The notes: generated from the sequence alone by a model not told the origin. Counted from the stretch's first letter, positions 38,749-47,680 are shown. The stretch is 64,000 bases of DNA from [Flavobacterium] thermophilum (GCA_900450595.1 UGGS01000001.1:1116001-1180000), one strand, 5' to 3'. Translations and numbers: made by a program.

Positions 38749-39201
38749 ATGGAAATTAGAAAACCAAACGATTCGGAATACAAAACGATTTTATCACTCA
38801 CACCACAAGCATTATTCGAAGGCACATTAGGCGAAGCAAAACCGTCAGAGGAAAAAGTCAAACAACTGATTGAGCCATTATTGCAGAAAGGGAGCTATTA
38901 TTTGATCGCAACGGAAGGCAATCATCTCATGGGTTGGATTTTAATCGGAGCAAGCCAAGACCCGCTCACTGAGAAAATATATGGATTTATCTACGAATTG
39001 TTTGTGTTAGAAGAATTTAGGGAAAAGGGAATGGCAAGGAAATTAATAGAAGCTGGCATCGAACATCTTAAACAGGATGGATATTCAGAGATTCGTTTAC
39101 GTGTATATGCAGGAAATCAAGCGATGAAACTGTATGAAACATTCGGATTCAAGCAGAAAACCATTATCATGAGCGTCAACTACCCACCACTTAAAGCCTA
39201 A
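38749..39201 (+). CDS. GNAT acetyltransferase, C-terminus supplied by the IscB element
   Basis: This 150-residue GNAT-fold N-acetyltransferase starts at ATG 38749 (ribosome site TGTGAGGAG). Acetyl-CoA binding is seen at LFVLEEFREKGMARKLIE (~84-101) and the C-terminal strand at MKLYETFGFKQKT. The last ~9 codons (VNYPPLKA and stop) lie inside the left end of the IscB element. The stop sits in the loop of that element's terminal hairpin. The original C-terminus is therefore lost, but the core fold is complete and activity may remain. The substrate is unknown. Confidence 0.85.
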   Translation: MEIRKPNDSEYKTILSLTPQALFEGTLGEAKPSEEKVKQLIEPLLQKGSYYLIATEGNHLMGWILIGASQDPLTEKIYGFIYELFVLEEFREKGMARKLIEAGIEHLKQDGYSEIRLRVYAGNQAMKLYETFGFKQKTIIMSVNYPPLKA

Positions 39202-39417
39202 CGGCTTTTGAAGTGGGGGCTTGGCAAGCCCTAGTTGACTACCCTCAGCCATTCAATGGCTACGTTGGAAGGGTCATGACACTTACGGATGCTCCTCCAG
39301 TCCGTAACCCTGTCGCAGATGGTTAAAAGCTCTGATGGGTAGGAGCGGTGCTGTCTGCCGAACAAGCCCTTCCAACATTGGGGAGGAGGAACTCACTCCT
39401 GAAAGGAGGTACACGTC
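39200..39417 (+). ncRNA. Omega-RNA (HEARO-like) of IscB
   Basis: About 220 non-coding bases directly before iscB, rich in paired segments (for example GGGGGCTTGGCAAGCCC and GGAGGAACTCACTCC). This is the place and length expected for the guide RNA of IscB. In known OMEGA systems the guide is the 5' end of this RNA, copied from sequence just outside the left end, here the 3' part of the GNAT gene. Exact ends and fold are inferred. Confidence 0.65.
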
Positions 39418-40677
39418 TTGTTCGTGTACATTATCAATAAGCATGGAAAACCACTCATGCCATGCTCACCAAGGAAAGCAAGACTTTTGCTAAAACAGAA
39501 GAAAGCAAAAGTAGTAAGAAGGACACCTTTTACCATCCAGCTTTTATATGGTAGCAGTGGTTACAAACAACCCGTGTCATTGGGTGTTGACATGGGGACA
39601 CGACATGTAGGAATTTCTGCAACAACAAAGAAAGATGTGCTGTTTGAAGCGGAAGCGCAACTTCGAACAGATATTGTGGAATTACTTGCTATACGGAGAC
39701 AGTTCCGTAGAAGTCGAAGAAACAGAAAGACTCGCTACCGAGAAGCCAGATTTCTTAACAGAAGAAAACCAGAGGGATGGTTACCACCATCTATTCAACA
39801 CAAAATCAACTCGCATATAAAGTTGATTGACTTAGTTCACAATATTCTCCCTGTCACATCTGTCACTATTGAGGTAGCAGCATTCGATACACAGAAATTA
39901 AAAAACCTAAATATCCGAGGGGTGGAATATCAACAAGGAGAACAAATGGGGTTTTGGAATGTTAGAGAGTATGTTCTATACAGAGACAATCATACTTGTC
40001 AATATTGCAAAGGAAAAAAGAAAGACCCTGTTCTCCAAGTGCATCATATTGAAAGTCGAAAGACAGGAGGTGATTCACCAGATAATCTGATCACTCTATG
40101 CAAAACATGCCACCATGAAATTCACGAAAAAGGGCTTGAGCATATATTTCAACGCAAACGACCGCCTATGAGGGATGCTAGTCAGATGACCGCCATGCGA
40201 TGGGCAATGTTTAGTAGGATAAGAGAAAAATACTCGCATGCAAATATCACATACGGGTATATCACCAAATGTATTCGCATTGCTAATGGACTGTCTAAAT
40301 CTCATATGGTGGATGCTCGTTGTATTAGTGGAAATCCACTAGCCAAGCCAAGTGGCACGGTTTATCTTCTAAAATTCGTTCGAAAAAACAACCGTCAATT
40401 GCATAAAGCAACCATCTTAAAAGGCGGAAAACGAAAATCAAACAAAGCTCCACGATTTGTCAAAAGGTTTCAACTGTTTGACAAGGTGGTATACGAAAGG
40501 AAAGAATGTTTTATATTTGGCAGAAGAAGCAGTGGTTATTTTGACCTTCGGCTGTTAGATGGCACAAAAGTGCATGCTTCAGCAAGCTGGAAAAAGTTAA
40601 AAAGAGTTGAGCATGCTAGTACATTGTTAATTGAAAGGAGGAAGGGCGATTCCTCCCCGACTTTCGCTCTCGCTTAG
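39418..40677 (+). CDS. iscB: IscB RNA-guided HNH/RuvC endonuclease
   Basis: This 419-residue IscB, relative of the Cas9 ancestor, starts at TTG behind AAAGGAGG. The N-terminal PLMP domain has KPLMPCSPRKARLLL (residues ~11-25). RuvC-I is LGVDMGTRHVGIS (~56-68). The Arg-rich bridge helix is RRQFRRSRRNRKTRYREARF (~93-112). RuvC-II is VTIEVAAFD (~148). The HNH domain has CQYCKGK, LQVHHIESRKTGGDS, DNLITLCKTCHHE (~193-238). RuvC-III has SHMVDARCIS (~293). All catalytic positions look present. It would cut double-stranded DNA chosen by the omega-RNA. Confidence 0.92.
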   Translation: MFVYIINKHGKPLMPCSPRKARLLLKQKKAKVVRRTPFTIQLLYGSSGYKQPVSLGVDMGTRHVGISATTKKDVLFEAEAQLRTDIVELLAIRRQFRRSRRNRKTRYREARFLNRRKPEGWLPPSIQHKINSHIKLIDLVHNILPVTSVTIEVAAFDTQKLKNLNIRGVEYQQGEQMGFWNVREYVLYRDNHTCQYCKGKKKDPVLQVHHIESRKTGGDSPDNLITLCKTCHHEIHEKGLEHIFQRKRPPMRDASQMTAMRWAMFSRIREKYSHANITYGYITKCIRIANGLSKSHMVDARCISGNPLAKPSGTVYLLKFVRKNNRQLHKATILKGGKRKSNKAPRFVKRFQLFDKVVYERKECFIFGRRSSGYFDLRLLDGTKVHASASWKKLKRVEHASTLLIERRKGDSSPTFALA

Positions 40678-40710
40678 AAGTCGGGGTCTCCTCGCCAAAG
40701 AAGATGAACG

Positions 40711-40747
40711 TTTAAAGAGGCGCCTTTGCCCGAACGCAAAGGCGCCC
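40711..40747 (-). terminator. Terminator of the MHS transporter gene
   Basis: GGCGCCTTTG pairs with CAAAGGCGCC; on the minus strand it is followed by TCTTTAAA, 25 bases beyond the stop. Confidence 0.65.
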
Positions 40748-40771
40748 ATAATGGAGTTCAGTCCGATTAAT

Positions 40772-42067
40772 CTAATCAATCGCCTGGCGCGCGCGGTCTT
40801 GAAGCATTTTCACCCCAGCGAGTGAAATCAAGCCCATGACGACGATATAGAAGGAGATGGCCGTGGCGCTGCCGTATTTGTGCAAAAGCCATGTGCTCAC
40901 GAGCGGCGCTGGGCCGCCGGCGATGATCGATGCCAACTGGTAACCGAGCGAAGCGCCGCTGTAGCGCAAGCGCGTCGGGAAGTTTTCCGCGATCATGGCC
41001 GCCTGCGGGCCATACAACATGCCGTGGAACACCATGGCGATGATCGTCGCCAACATGATCAGACCTACGCTTTTTGTGTTGACGAGCCAATAGTACGGAA
41101 ACGCCCAAAGCATAAGCAAAATGACTCCTGTCATGTAGACGCGCCGCCGCCCCCATCGGTCGGATAAATGGCCGGAATACACAATGGCAAGTGCATTGAT
41201 GATGGCAGCGATAATCGTCGCATTGACGAAAATGCTTTTTTCCATGTTCAAAAAGGTCGTCCCATAGCTGACGATAAACGTGACAAAAATGTAGAACGAC
41301 CCGTTTTCAATCACCCGCGCAAGCGCGGACCAAAGAATTTCACGCGGGTGTTTGGCGAGAACCTCGCCGACTGGCATCTTGCTTGTTTCTTGTTTTTTCA
41401 TCGCTTCTTGGAACAGCGGCGATTCGAGCACTTTCAGCCGAATATATAGCCCGACGGCAATCAACAGGAAGCTAAGCAGAAACGGAACACGCCACCCCCA
41501 CGCATAAAAGCTGTCGCCGCCAGTCGCGAGCATCAATGTCGTCACGAGCGAAGAGGACAACAACCCAAACGGCACGCCCATTTGCGGCAGCGAGGCCATA
41601 AACCCGCGCCGTTTTCCTTCTTCCCACTCCATCGCAATCAAAATAGCGCCGCCCCATTCCCCGCCGACGCCAATGCCTTGAATGAGACGCAGCGCGGTCA
41701 CCAGCACCGGCGCCCACAGGCCGATTTGTTCATACGTCGGCATCAGACCGATCAACGCCGTCGCCAATCCCATCAACAGCAGCGTGGCGACCAACGTCGC
41801 CTTCCGCCCGATGCGGTCGCCGAAATGGCCGAAAATCGCGGCGCCGACCGGCCGGGCAACAAATCCTAAGGCGAACGTTGTAAACGACTGCATAAGCGCT
41901 ACGTACGGGTCGCTTTGCGGGAAAAAGAGCTGTGGAAACACAAGCGCGGCCATCGTCCCGTAAAGGAAGAAATCGTACCATTCAATCGTCGTACCGACTA
42001 CACTGGAAATCGCCGCCCGTTTTTTTTGGCGTTTCAATTCGGCCGCATCCATCGTTGACATCGCCAT
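40772..42067 (-). CDS. MHS-family MFS transporter
   Basis: This 12-helix metabolite:proton symporter belongs to the MHS group (ShiA/ProP/KgtP relatives). The start is taken at ATG 42067 behind AAGGAGTGTTGCC (431 residues). Signatures: SSVVGTTIEWYDFFLYGTMA at the N-terminus, GHFGDRIGRKATL (~90), RLIQGIGVGGEWGGA (~140). Likely substrates are carboxylates such as shikimate, ketoglutarate or betaines; sequence alone does not decide. Confidence 0.9.
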   Translation of the reverse strand: MAMSTMDAAELKRQKKRAAISSVVGTTIEWYDFFLYGTMAALVFPQLFFPQSDPYVALMQSFTTFALGFVARPVGAAIFGHFGDRIGRKATLVATLLLMGLATALIGLMPTYEQIGLWAPVLVTALRLIQGIGVGGEWGGAILIAMEWEEGKRRGFMASLPQMGVPFGLLSSSLVTTLMLATGGDSFYAWGWRVPFLLSFLLIAVGLYIRLKVLESPLFQEAMKKQETSKMPVGEVLAKHPREILWSALARVIENGSFYIFVTFIVSYGTTFLNMEKSIFVNATIIAAIINALAIVYSGHLSDRWGRRRVYMTGVILLMLWAFPYYWLVNTKSVGLIMLATIIAMVFHGMLYGPQAAMIAENFPTRLRYSGASLGYQLASIIAGGPAPLVSTWLLHKYGSATAISFYIVVMGLISLAGVKMLQDRARQAID

Positions 42068-42201
42068 CGGCAACACTCCTTCCCGTTCATTTGATCTGAC
42101 AGCAGGAAAAAATCGATCAATAAGGCCCATTTTTTTCAAGAATCATTTTTATTCTTCTTCGAAACCGCTTACAACTGATTCTCGAAACCTCCCATTTGCC
42201 G

Positions 42202-42657
42202 CTAAGCTCTTGCAGAGACATTTCCTTCCCGCGCAACAAGCACATGCACAACGGCATCGACGACCGTCTCTTCCCGCTGGTTGACGATCCGCTGATGCAC
42301 CGTGACGAGCCCGGCTTCCTCGCCCCGTTCCGTCAACCGCTTCACTTCCGATTCCACGTAAATCGTATCGCCGATCTTGACGGGACGAACGAAACGGAGT
42401 GAATCGATGCCATAAAACGCCAGAACCACTCCCGGTTCCATCATCCACAGCCCTGTCGCCGCCGACAGCGTCAACATCCCATGGGCGATGCGCTCGCCAA
42501 ATGGCGTCCGCTTGGCGTATTCCTGATCCATGTGCAGCGGGTAAAAATCGCCGGAAACGCCGGCAAACCGCACAATATCCGCTTCGGTGATCGTTCGTCC
42601 GCGCGAACGGTGGCGCTCGCCAAGCGCATACTGTTCAAACGGACGGTCAAATCGCAC
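42202..42657 (-). CDS. MaoC-like (hot-dog) hydratase
   Basis: The start is taken at GTG 42657, preceded by AGGGGAGGGGAAGGC, giving 151 residues. It has the R-hydratase motif RTITEADIVRFAGVSGDFYPLHMDQEYA with catalytic Asp and His (core FAGVSGDFYPLHMD), then the conserved IAHGMLTLSAATGL. MaoC proteins hydrate trans-2-enoyl-CoA. It is a single gene near the transporter; the exact acyl-CoA is unknown. Confidence 0.87.
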   Translation of the reverse strand: MRFDRPFEQYALGERHRSRGRTITEADIVRFAGVSGDFYPLHMDQEYAKRTPFGERIAHGMLTLSAATGLWMMEPGVVLAFYGIDSLRFVRPVKIGDTIYVESEVKRLTERGEEAGLVTVHQRIVNQREETVVDAVVHVLVAREGNVSARA

Positions 42658-42903
42658 GCCTTCCCCTCCCCTTGATTGGTGCAAAAAAGAGTAAAAACAA
42701 ATTCCATCCCCTTTCCGCGGCTGCTGCTTTTTATTTTTACAAATATTCAGAATATTAATTGCATACTCTTTCTTCTTTACGCATCCCTCCCCGTTAGCCG
42801 TCTGTCATTAACATATGAACGGAGTGGAGCGAATAGAACTGCCCCTCCGTGCTTCATGTTTCCAAAAACAAAAGGATGCCGGCCGGCACCATTTGTTCTT
42901 CCT

Positions 42904-43275
42904 TATTCTTTTACCGAACCGGACGTGAGCCCGGAAACGATGCGGCGCTGAAACAACAGCACCATGATCACAAGCGGGATCGTCACCACCACGGTGGCTG
43001 CAGAAATTTCGCCCCACGGGATCGTATACTGGCCTTGGAACATGGCAATGCCGACCGGAACGGTTTTGTATGTTTCCGCTGTGTTGATCGTTAAGGCAAT
43101 TAAATCAAACTTTTTCATAAACATATATCGTCAATAAATCCCCCATCCGGTCGACCAAACCGATCGTTTCAAAATAATGGGCGACAATGCCGTTTTGTCC
43201 ATCGTATAAAAATTTCCACATCAGCGCCGATACGGCGGTCGGAATGGCCCACGGGATCAAAAAGAATCCCAGGCT
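42904..43275 (-). pseudogene. Two ABC sugar-permease genes collapsed by deletion
   Basis: On the minus strand 43275-43128 encodes part of a MalF-type permease (FFLIPWAIPTAVSALMWKFL then GQNGIVAHYFE). After a junction near 43120, 43110-42904 gives the very C-terminus of a MalG-type permease ([18 protein letters not shown] to [12 protein letters not shown]). The end of the first and most of the second gene are gone. No binding protein or ATPase is nearby. These are remnants of a carbohydrate ABC importer. Confidence 0.82.
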
Positions 43276-43294
43276 GTTTCGCCCGGGATCCCCC

Positions 43295-43699
43295 TCACAC
43301 CTCCACCGTCTTCCCTTCCTCGACGATATGATAAAGCAAATGCGCCAGGTGGTGGATCGGTCCGTATTCCTCTTCGCCGTCTTCCGTCATTTCTTCTTCG
43401 TCGGCGAATTCAAGGTCGTTCAAATACAGCGCCATAAATTCGTAAAAGTCTTTCAGCTCAAAGCTGTAGCACGCACTCGGGTCTTCGTTGTCTTCTTCAT
43501 ATTGAAGCATTAAATACGATACGTTGCCTTCGTTGTCCTCAGCGTCGAAAAAGACGAAATAGCCGATATTGGTGTCAAGGTCAAACAAATGCCGCGTCCC
43601 GCCTTCGGTCGCCTTGTCAAAATCCTCTTGGCTCAACTTGCCGACGTTCATCGCTTCGACGTCGTCTTCGCGGTGAAACTGGACCGTAAATGTTTTCAT
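43295..43699 (-). CDS. Hypothetical acidic cytosolic protein
   Basis: This 134-residue, very acidic protein (FADEEEMTEDGEEEYG near the end) has no membrane segment or recognised motif. It starts at ATG behind AAGGAGGAAATCACG and follows glsA by 13 bases on the same strand, so it is probably co-transcribed with glutaminase. The family is unknown to me. Confidence 0.72.
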   Translation of the reverse strand: MKTFTVQFHREDDVEAMNVGKLSQEDFDKATEGGTRHLFDLDTNIGYFVFFDAEDNEGNVSYLMLQYEEDNEDPSACYSFELKDFYEFMALYLNDLEFADEEEMTEDGEEEYGPIHHLAHLLYHIVEEGKTVEV

Positions 43700-43712
43700 C
43701 GTGATTTCCTCC

Positions 43713-44639
43713 TTAGAAAATGCTTAATGAATACGTTTTTGACAGCCGCTCGAGCAGTTTCACCCCGGTCACGCTGTTCCCTTTATCATCGAGAGCCGGG
43801 CCGAAAATACCGATGCCGCACCGGCCCGGGACGGCGGCGAGAATGCCGCCTGAGACGCCGCTTTTCGCCGGGATGCCGACTTTGATGGCAAATTCGCCGG
43901 ATGCGTTGTACATGCCGCACGTGACCATAAATGTTTTGCAAATGCGGGCGACATCAAGCGGCATGATCGGCTCGCCCGAATGCGGGTCGCGCCCGTCAAG
44001 CGCGAACACCAAGCCGATGCGCGCCAGGTCGATGCACGTCATTTCAATGGCGCACTGCTTCGTGTACAAATCCATCAGCTCTTCGACATCTTCGTCAATG
44101 ATACGATGCTGCTTGAGAAAATAGCAAAGCGAACGGTTCAAAAACGCGGTTTCAAATTCGGAGCGGGCCACTTCCTCCGAATACGCGATCTGTTCGTTGC
44201 CCGCCAATCGGCGAACAAACGCCAACAGCCGTTCTAGCCGTTCGGACACCGAGCCGCCTTGAATCATCGACGTGACGACAAGCGCGCCGGCATTAATCAT
44301 CGGATTCAGCGGCTTGACAGGCTTTTCCTCTAATTTGGCAATGGAATGAAACGGATAATCCGTCGGCTCCATGCCGACTTTATGGAACACTTCATCTTCT
44401 CCGTGATCCATCAACACAAGGGCCAGGGCAAGAATTTTGGAAATGCTTTGCAGCGTCACTTTCACCGTCACGTCCCCGGCGCTTGCCACTTTGCCGTCCG
44501 GGGTGTAGACGGCGACGGACAGTTCATTCGGATTCGCTTTGCCTAAAGCGGGAATGTAATCGGCCACTTTGCCGTAGCGGGCGTACAGCTTCGCTTCTTC
44601 GACAAACCGGGCCAGTTCTTCTTCGTTGTACACAGGCAT
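43713..44639 (-). CDS. glsA: Glutaminase
   Basis: This ~308-residue serine-dependent glutaminase hydrolyses glutamine to glutamate and ammonia. The catalytic S-x-x-K lies in [12 protein letters not shown] (~residue 64). [10 protein letters not shown] (~112), the Tyr/Ser region and the [13 protein letters not shown] [15 protein letters not shown] (~257) are conserved. ATG 44639 is preferred to the GTG one codon earlier; the ribosome site is weak. Confidence 0.95.
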   Translation of the reverse strand: MPVYNEEELARFVEEAKLYARYGKVADYIPALGKANPNELSVAVYTPDGKVASAGDVTVKVTLQSISKILALALVLMDHGEDEVFHKVGMEPTDYPFHSIAKLEEKPVKPLNPMINAGALVVTSMIQGGSVSERLERLLAFVRRLAGNEQIAYSEEVARSEFETAFLNRSLCYFLKQHRIIDEDVEELMDLYTKQCAIEMTCIDLARIGLVFALDGRDPHSGEPIMPLDVARICKTFMVTCGMYNASGEFAIKVGIPAKSGVSGGILAAVPGRCGIGIFGPALDDKGNSVTGVKLLERLSKTYSLSIF

Positions 44640-44799
44640 CACCGATCGTTAGTATCGCCTGTTTTTTCCTTTTCTATGCCCAAGTGTGTGGCAAACAGCC
44701 ATCGATTCCCCCGCGGGCAGCCTCTTGCCCCCCGCCTGATGGATCCGCCCGCGACAAACGAACAAGGGGAGCATGCGGTTTGAACAGCAGCCGTTTTTC

Positions 44800-45375
44800 T
44801 TATTCTTCTTCGGCAAATACGTTTTTTAATTCGATCGCCAGTTCAGGAAACAGGCGAACGGGAATCGTATCATCGCGGACATACATCCCTTGATGGCGGA
44901 ATCTCCCTTCTTCAAGCACATAGACATCAATCGTCTCATTCATCGGATCGGCAATCCAATATTCTTTCACCCCTGCCCGCTCATAACGGTGAAATTTGAC
45001 AATTTTGTCCTTGCGCACCGTCGATTTTGAAATAATCTCCACAACGAGATCCGGCACGCCGACAATTCGTTTTTCGCGAATTTTGCTTTTGTCGCAGACA
45101 ACGACAAGATCTGGCTCAACCCATTCGCGAATTTGTTCCGGATCATCCCGATCCGCCAAACAAACGTCGATCGGAGCACCAAATACGGTGCATTCTTTCC
45201 CCCGCAAATATGTCGCAAATTCCACCAACAATTCACGTTGCACAGCCTGATGTTTCGGCGTTGGAACGGGAGACATGTTGAAGACTTGGCCGTCAATGAC
45301 CTCATAGCGTACATCTTCGTCAAGCATCATATATTGCGCATAAGTAAACGGCTGCCCTTTTTCCGGCGCTCGCAT
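44800..45375 (-). CDS. Uma2-family (DUF820) endonuclease-like protein (1)
   Basis: The start is ATG 45375 behind GGAAAGGAGGCC, giving 191 residues. This PD-(D/E)XK-fold protein has the motif WVEPDLVVVCDKSKI (~105) followed by PDLVVEIISKSTVRKDKIVK (~125-144), with Asp, Glu and the downstream Lys of the core. It ends WIADPMNETIDVYVLEEG. Such genes are abundant in thermophiles and some cyanobacteria; biological roles are mostly unknown. A second family member is divergent from it. Confidence 0.85.
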   Translation of the reverse strand: MRAPEKGQPFTYAQYMMLDEDVRYEVIDGQVFNMSPVPTPKHQAVQRELLVEFATYLRGKECTVFGAPIDVCLADRDDPEQIREWVEPDLVVVCDKSKIREKRIVGVPDLVVEIISKSTVRKDKIVKFHRYERAGVKEYWIADPMNETIDVYVLEEGRFRHQGMYVRDDTIPVRLFPELAIELKNVFAEEE

Positions 45376-45510
45376 GAAAACGGCCTCCTTTCCTCTTTTC
45401 TTTTTAGTATACTTGAATACCGCCTGGCAACCTAGCGTTTTCTTTTTCTCAACAACCCGTTGCAGACAAAGGAGAACCGTTTCAAGTATAATGAAAAAGA
45501 GGTGAGGAGC

Positions 45511-45972
45511 GTGCAAGAAGCCATCAACATGCCCACATCCCCGTCATGGGAACATCAAATCGTTTGCGACAATCTTGTTTCCGTGATCAAAGGAAAAAGC
45601 CCATGTCAACCGATTTCCAACTTGTCCGTGAAACTCGAGAAGAACGGAAACGTGATGAACGAGTTTATCCAGCCGGATGTCGCCGTCTATTGCGAACGGC
45701 CGGAAAAAATCATCGGCGGCTATAAGGGGCGGCCGCTCATCGTCATCGAGGTGGTCAGCGCGTCAACCTACAAAATCGATGTGACACTGAAAAAAGATTT
45801 GTACTGCGCCTACGGAGTGGAAGAATACTGGATCGTTGACCCATACAACAAAACGATCCGTCAGTGCACACTCGAACATGATCAATACGCCGAGACGATC
45901 ATCGCCTGCGGAGAAACGTTCGATTCTGTGATCGGAACGATTGACACCGCGCTCGTTTTCCAAGGCGTGTAG
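45511..45972 (+). CDS. Uma2-family (DUF820) endonuclease-like protein (2), short
   Basis: The start is taken at GTG 45511 (ribosome site AGAGGTGAGGAGC), giving 153 residues. The core EFIQPDVAVYCERPEK and PLIVIEVVSASTYKIDVTLKK keeps the Asp...E-x-V pattern and Lys. It lacks the ~30-residue N-terminal YELIDGE segment found in copy 1. It may therefore be a truncated or minimal form. Divergent from copy 1 with ~135 bases between. Confidence 0.78.
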   Translation: MQEAINMPTSPSWEHQIVCDNLVSVIKGKSPCQPISNLSVKLEKNGNVMNEFIQPDVAVYCERPEKIIGGYKGRPLIVIEVVSASTYKIDVTLKKDLYCAYGVEEYWIVDPYNKTIRQCTLEHDQYAETIIACGETFDSVIGTIDTALVFQGV

Positions 45973-46339
45973 AAGACGGGGAAAACCATTCTTTTCGGCC
46001 TATCGGCGGTTTTTGTGGCGGAAGTCGAGTCGATTTTGCAAAGTTCCTCAACTTAAAAAGAGTCTCTGCTGAACAACTCGTTTCCCATCACGAGTTCTTT
46101 AGCGGGACATCTTGCATGCTTTGTCGTATAATCAATGGCGAATTCCCTGTCGCAAAAGCAGGGGCGGACAGACAGAGGAAGATACGTTCAAAGGAGCATG
46201 AAAACAGAAAAAAACAGACTTGTCAGCAACAAGGATGCCGCTAGTCTTTCAACGGCATCCTTTTCCAACTCAACGCAAAATTCGCCATTGATTTTGTCCT
46301 GCTTTTCTTGTATAATTGAAGATGTCTCACCATCCATTT
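45973..46339. other. Gene-free stretch before tRNA-Pro
   Basis: About 365 bases with no supported gene. Positions ~46228-46263 contain GGATGCCG...CGGCATCC with a following TTTTCC, a terminator-like hairpin. A TTGTATAAT-like sequence near 46310 could be the -10 of the tRNA promoter. Confidence 0.45.
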
Positions 46340-46413
46340 CGGGATGTAGCTCAGCTTGGTAGAGCACACGCATGGGGTGCGTGGGGTCGCAGGTTCAAAT
46401 CCTGTCATCCCGA
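46340..46413 (+). tRNA. tRNA-Pro (GGG)
   Basis: A cloverleaf fits. The acceptor is CGGGATG with CATCCCG, the D-arm GCTCAGCTTGGTAGAGC, the anticodon stem CACGC/GCGTG with loop ATGGGGT (anticodon GGG), and the T-arm GCAGGTTCAAATCCTGT. The discriminator is A and CCA is not encoded. It reads CCC/CCU proline codons. Confidence 0.95.
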
Positions 46414-46421
46414 TCGAAGGA

Positions 46422-46454
46422 AACCAGCCGAAAAAACGTCCGGCTGGTTTTTTG
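46422..46454 (+). terminator. Terminator after tRNA-Pro
   Basis: AACCAGCCG pairs with CGGCTGGTT and is followed by a T-run. Confidence 0.88.
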
Positions 46455-46492
46455 TTCTCTCACGCGTTTCCTCCTCGTGACGCCGTTTTTCC

Positions 46493-47665
46493 CTATGAAA
46501 TCAATCCGATCTGCCTTCCTGCCCAAGCGATACGGTCAACAGCCATATCAACGTCTTCTGCCGTCATCGCGGCGGTGATGGAAAAGCGAATGCGCGCTGT
46601 CCCCTCAGGGACGGTCGGCGGCCGGATGGCGACGGCCGCGATGCCTGCTTCCTGCAGCAACTCGCTCATGGCCACCGCCCGGTCGTTCGGGCCGACGATC
46701 ACCGGAACGATCGGCGTCTCGCTGCTGCCTATGGCAAACCCAAGCCGCTTCAGCTTGGTGCGGAATCTTTCGCTTAGGGCGTGCAGCCGCTCGCGCCGCT
46801 CCGGCTCGGATTGAACGATATGAATAGCCGCTTCATTGGCGGCAAGGACCGATGGCGGCAAGGCGGTTGTAAAAATCAAGCTGCGGGCGCTGTTGATCAA
46901 ATACTCAATCAGCCACGGCTCTCCCGTTACATACGCTCCGAAGCTGCCAAGCGCTTTGCTGAAGGTGCCGATGGCGATCACATCCTCTTCCTTCTCAAGC
47001 CCGAAATGGTGAAGCAGCCCTTCACCGTTCGGTCCGAACACACCGCCGCTGTGCGCTTCGTCGACAATCAATATCGCGCGGTAGCGCCGCTTCAACTCGA
47101 CCAGCTCCTCGAGCAGCGCCATATCGCCGTCCATGCTGAAGACGGCATCGGTGACGATCCATTTCCGCTTCGCGGGCGGAGATTGCTTCAACAATGACTC
47201 CAGCTGATTCATGTCGTTATGACGATAGCGGAAACAAGCGGCTTTGCTCAAGCGGATGCCATCAATCAAGCTCGCATGGTTCCACTCATCGCTAAAGACG
47301 AGATCATCGCGGCGAATCAGCGCCGTCAGCACGCCGATGTTGGCCGTGTAGCCGCTGTTGAAAATAAGCGCCGCTTCTGCCTTTTTCCATTGTTTCAATG
47401 CGGCTTCCGCCCGCTCATAGAGCGGATGATTGCCGACGATGAGCCGCGATGCGCCCGCTCCGGCCCCATATGCCCTCATCGCCTCGCAGCTCGCTTCGAT
47501 GAGCCGCCTATCATCCGCCAACCCTAAATAATTATTGGACGCTAAATTCAACATCGGCTTTCCGTCCAACATGACCGTAGCGCCTGAAGCCTCTGCCCGG
47601 CGCAGCTGGCGTTTTTGCGCTTTTTGTTCCCATTCGAGCAGTTGGGCGGTTAGTTCGGTTTTCAT
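46493..47665 (-). CDS. bioF: 8-amino-7-oxononanoate synthase
   Basis: This ~390-residue PLP enzyme condenses pimeloyl-thioester with alanine in biotin synthesis. It has LASNNYLGLADD (~44), the PLP-facing IVDEAHSGGVFG (~202) and the PLP-lysine block GTFSKALGSFGAYV (~236). The ATG at 47665 has better spacing to AAGGGGG than the one six bases upstream. No other bio gene follows in the window. A BirA-type operator lies just upstream. Glycine C-acetyltransferase is the main alternative, but the operator favours BioF. Confidence 0.9.
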   Translation of the reverse strand: MKTELTAQLLEWEQKAQKRQLRRAEASGATVMLDGKPMLNLASNNYLGLADDRRLIEASCEAMRAYGAGAGASRLIVGNHPLYERAEAALKQWKKAEAALIFNSGYTANIGVLTALIRRDDLVFSDEWNHASLIDGIRLSKAACFRYRHNDMNQLESLLKQSPPAKRKWIVTDAVFSMDGDMALLEELVELKRRYRAILIVDEAHSGGVFGPNGEGLLHHFGLEKEEDVIAIGTFSKALGSFGAYVTGEPWLIEYLINSARSLIFTTALPPSVLAANEAAIHIVQSEPERRERLHALSERFRTKLKRLGFAIGSSETPIVPVIVGPNDRAVAMSELLQEAGIAAVAIRPPTVPEGTARIRFSITAAMTAEDVDMAVDRIAWAGRQIGLIS

Positions 47666-47680
47666 CCCCATCCCCCTTAT

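Larger units (their letters stand above)
39174..40695 (+). mobile_element. IscB (IS200/IS605-type, HNH) element
   Basis: The left end starts about GTCAACTACCC, with a subterminal hairpin (CCACTT-AAAGCC...GGCTTTT-GAAGTGG). The right end has a hairpin CCCCGACTT...AAGTCGGGG at about 40655-40686, overlapping the iscB stop. There is no TnpA (Y1 transposase), so movement would depend on one elsewhere. Boundaries are estimates because IS200/IS605 elements make no target duplication. Confidence 0.75.

Noticed and set aside
40776..41981. Additional frames of 80-126 residues over the MHS transporter
   Set aside because: They are GC-rich antisense or shifted shadows of one continuous 12-helix protein.
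46188..46373. 61-residue minus-strand protein over the tRNA promoter
   Set aside because: It runs through the terminator-like hairpin and into the tRNA; no ribosome site.
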